From NCBI RefSeq assembly GCF_937898925.1, contig NZ_CALDKF010000040.1:1-33040 (forward strand): a stretch of DNA of 33,040 bases, in the 5' to 3' direction. This DNA is from an uncultured Methanobrevibacter sp. (GTDB lineage: Archaea; Methanobacteriota; Methanobacteria; Methanobacteriales; Methanobacteriaceae). Each line of letters begins with the position of its first letter. The stretch's first letter is position 1. A model generated the notes under the pieces. That model did not search any database and had not been told where the DNA came from. It worked only from the letters and a program-made list of their open reading frames with translations. Shown here piece after piece: positions 32,267 to 33,040 of this stretch. The position numbers were made by a program, and so were the translations under genes.

Positions 32267-33040
32267 TCCTATTTACTAAAACACCATCCTTTGAGAACTT
32301 GACTTTAATTGTTTTATCTTCAACATTGATTGCTTCTGCAACTTCATCTATTGTCTCTTCACTGCATAGGGAAATTATACTTCCTCCACCACCAGAACCT
32401 GTGATTTTGGATGCTAGTGCCCCATTGTCACGTGCAGTGTAAATCATTCTGGACAATTCATAGGTGTTTACGCCTAAAGAGTCAAGTAAACCCTGATTCA
32501 AGTTCATAAGTTCAGCTATTCTTTCGACATCATTCTTTATGATTGCAACTCTTGCCTCATTAGCAATCTTGCCCATTGTAGAGATTATTGGATTGACCAA
32601 TTCAGGATAGGTTTCCTTTAATGTCTTTACGTTCTTAACCATTTTAGCAGTGTTTCCATACTTATTTGTGAATCCCACAACAAAGGGAGCATCCAAATGA
32701 CTGTCAAAACGGACTATCCTCTTTTCACGGGATAAGTAGATTAATCCCCCATAGGTACTTATCAATGTATCCAATGGACTTGCTATTCCTTGAACATCTT
32801 CTTCAACTCCATGAGCTTCATGTGCAAGTGTTTCCTTATTGAATTCAACTCCATGGAAATGATGCAATGCAGCTATTGTTGCTACAGTTACAGCAGCAGA
32901 AGAACCTAAACCTGAACCGATAGGCAAGTTAAGGGACAAGCTCATGTCAATGTTACTGTGATCATGGAACTTTCCCATAGCATTTAAGATATAGCGAATA
33001 ATGCCAGGCTTTCCTCTAACTAATGTATAAGTTCCTCTAC
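32247..33040 (-). CDS. mvk: Mevalonate kinase (5' end outside the window)
   Basis: Phosphorylates mevalonate, an early kinase step of the mevalonate pathway; GHMP kinase superfamily. The frame is open to the window edge and continues upstream of the internal Met at 32978 (preceded by ...GKPGIIRYILNA), so the true N-terminus is not present. Visible are the GHMP phosphate-binding loop PIGSGLGSSAAVT near the beginning, DTLISTYGG with the likely catalytic Asp just before, and the C-terminal KITGSGGGGSIISL. The last residues VNRRAPPLP are encoded by a GC-rich hairpin. It leads the ipk and fni genes on the same strand. Confidence 0.9.
   Translation of the reverse strand, partial: RGTYTLVRGKPGIIRYILNAMGKFHDHSNIDMSLSLNLPIGSGLGSSAAVTVATIAALHHFHGVEFNKETLAHEAHGVEEDVQGIASPLDTLISTYGGLIYLSREKRIVRFDSHLDAPFVVGFTNKYGNTAKMVKNVKTLKETYPELVNPIISTMGKIANEARVAIIKNDVERIAELMNLNQGLLDSLGVNTYELSRMIYTARDNGALASKITGSGGGGSIISLCSEETIDEVAEAINVEDKTIKVKFSKDGVLVNRRAPPLP

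Noticed and set aside
1..33040. tRNA, rRNA, RNase P or SRP RNA genes
   Set aside because: No cloverleaf with a GTTC-type T arm and no rRNA-like GC-rich stretch was found by eye on either strand.

Overview
The window looks like chromosomal DNA of a methanogenic archaeon of the order Methanobacteriales, most likely Methanobrevibacter or a close relative. The reasons are very AT-rich DNA with A/T-run spacers, archaeal TATA-like boxes, Shine-Dalgarno (SD) sites of the GGTGA/GGTGTA/GGAGGTGAT type, an archaeal GluRS, a short archaeal-type adenylosuccinate synthetase, LL-diaminopimelate aminotransferase, and the archaeal mevalonate-pathway set (mevalonate kinase, isopentenyl phosphate kinase, type II IPP isomerase, short-chain prenyl synthase) around an archaeal RNase J. 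The taxonomic call is inference from gene content; no rRNA or tRNA gene is present.

Layout. 1-3455 (+): pyruvate kinase, then a three-part methyltransferase / kinase-like / coiled-coil protein resembling bacterial WbdD, the O-antigen chain terminator. 3546-8779 (-): purA, four small acidic soluble proteins (two matching DUF6891 and DUF6882, families often met among immunity-like proteins) and dapL. 9247-11118 (+): a large membrane-anchored, charged protein behind a strongly structured 5' leader. 11337-16017 (-): UDP-glucuronate decarboxylase-like enzyme, a family 2 glycosyltransferase carrying the same C-terminal tail as the WbdD-like protein, gltX, and a TIGR04076-family protein. 16596-18829 (+): a helical unknown and two tandem paralogous methyltransferases. 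18870-21927 (-): ferredoxin-tailed aldo/keto reductase, two small unknowns and manganese-dependent pyrophosphatase. 22000-26052: an accessory-looking island with a solitary Type I-like hsdS-hsdM pair, candidate small ORFs and two long, structure-rich spacers. 26053-33040 (-): an exported unknown, then idsA, RNase J, fni, ipk and the 5'-truncated mevalonate kinase, supplying C5 units and C15/C20 chains for archaeal lipids.

The most unusual material is not protein coding. At 25320-25541 lie five consecutive hairpins whose stems differ in sequence but whose loops share CACC(C/A)CC. On the + strand these loops resemble the 16S anti-SD and are complementary to strong SD sites such as the GGGGGTGAT in front of a 37-codon hydrophobic ORF at 22136. 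A second candidate is the 500-bp spacer upstream of fni, where one arm can pair with either of two partners ahead of a U-run, as in an attenuator. A third is the leader of the gene at 9247. The hsdM product has QIPF where NPPF is expected and a roughly 90-residue charged insertion, and its partner HsdS is a half-length subunit.
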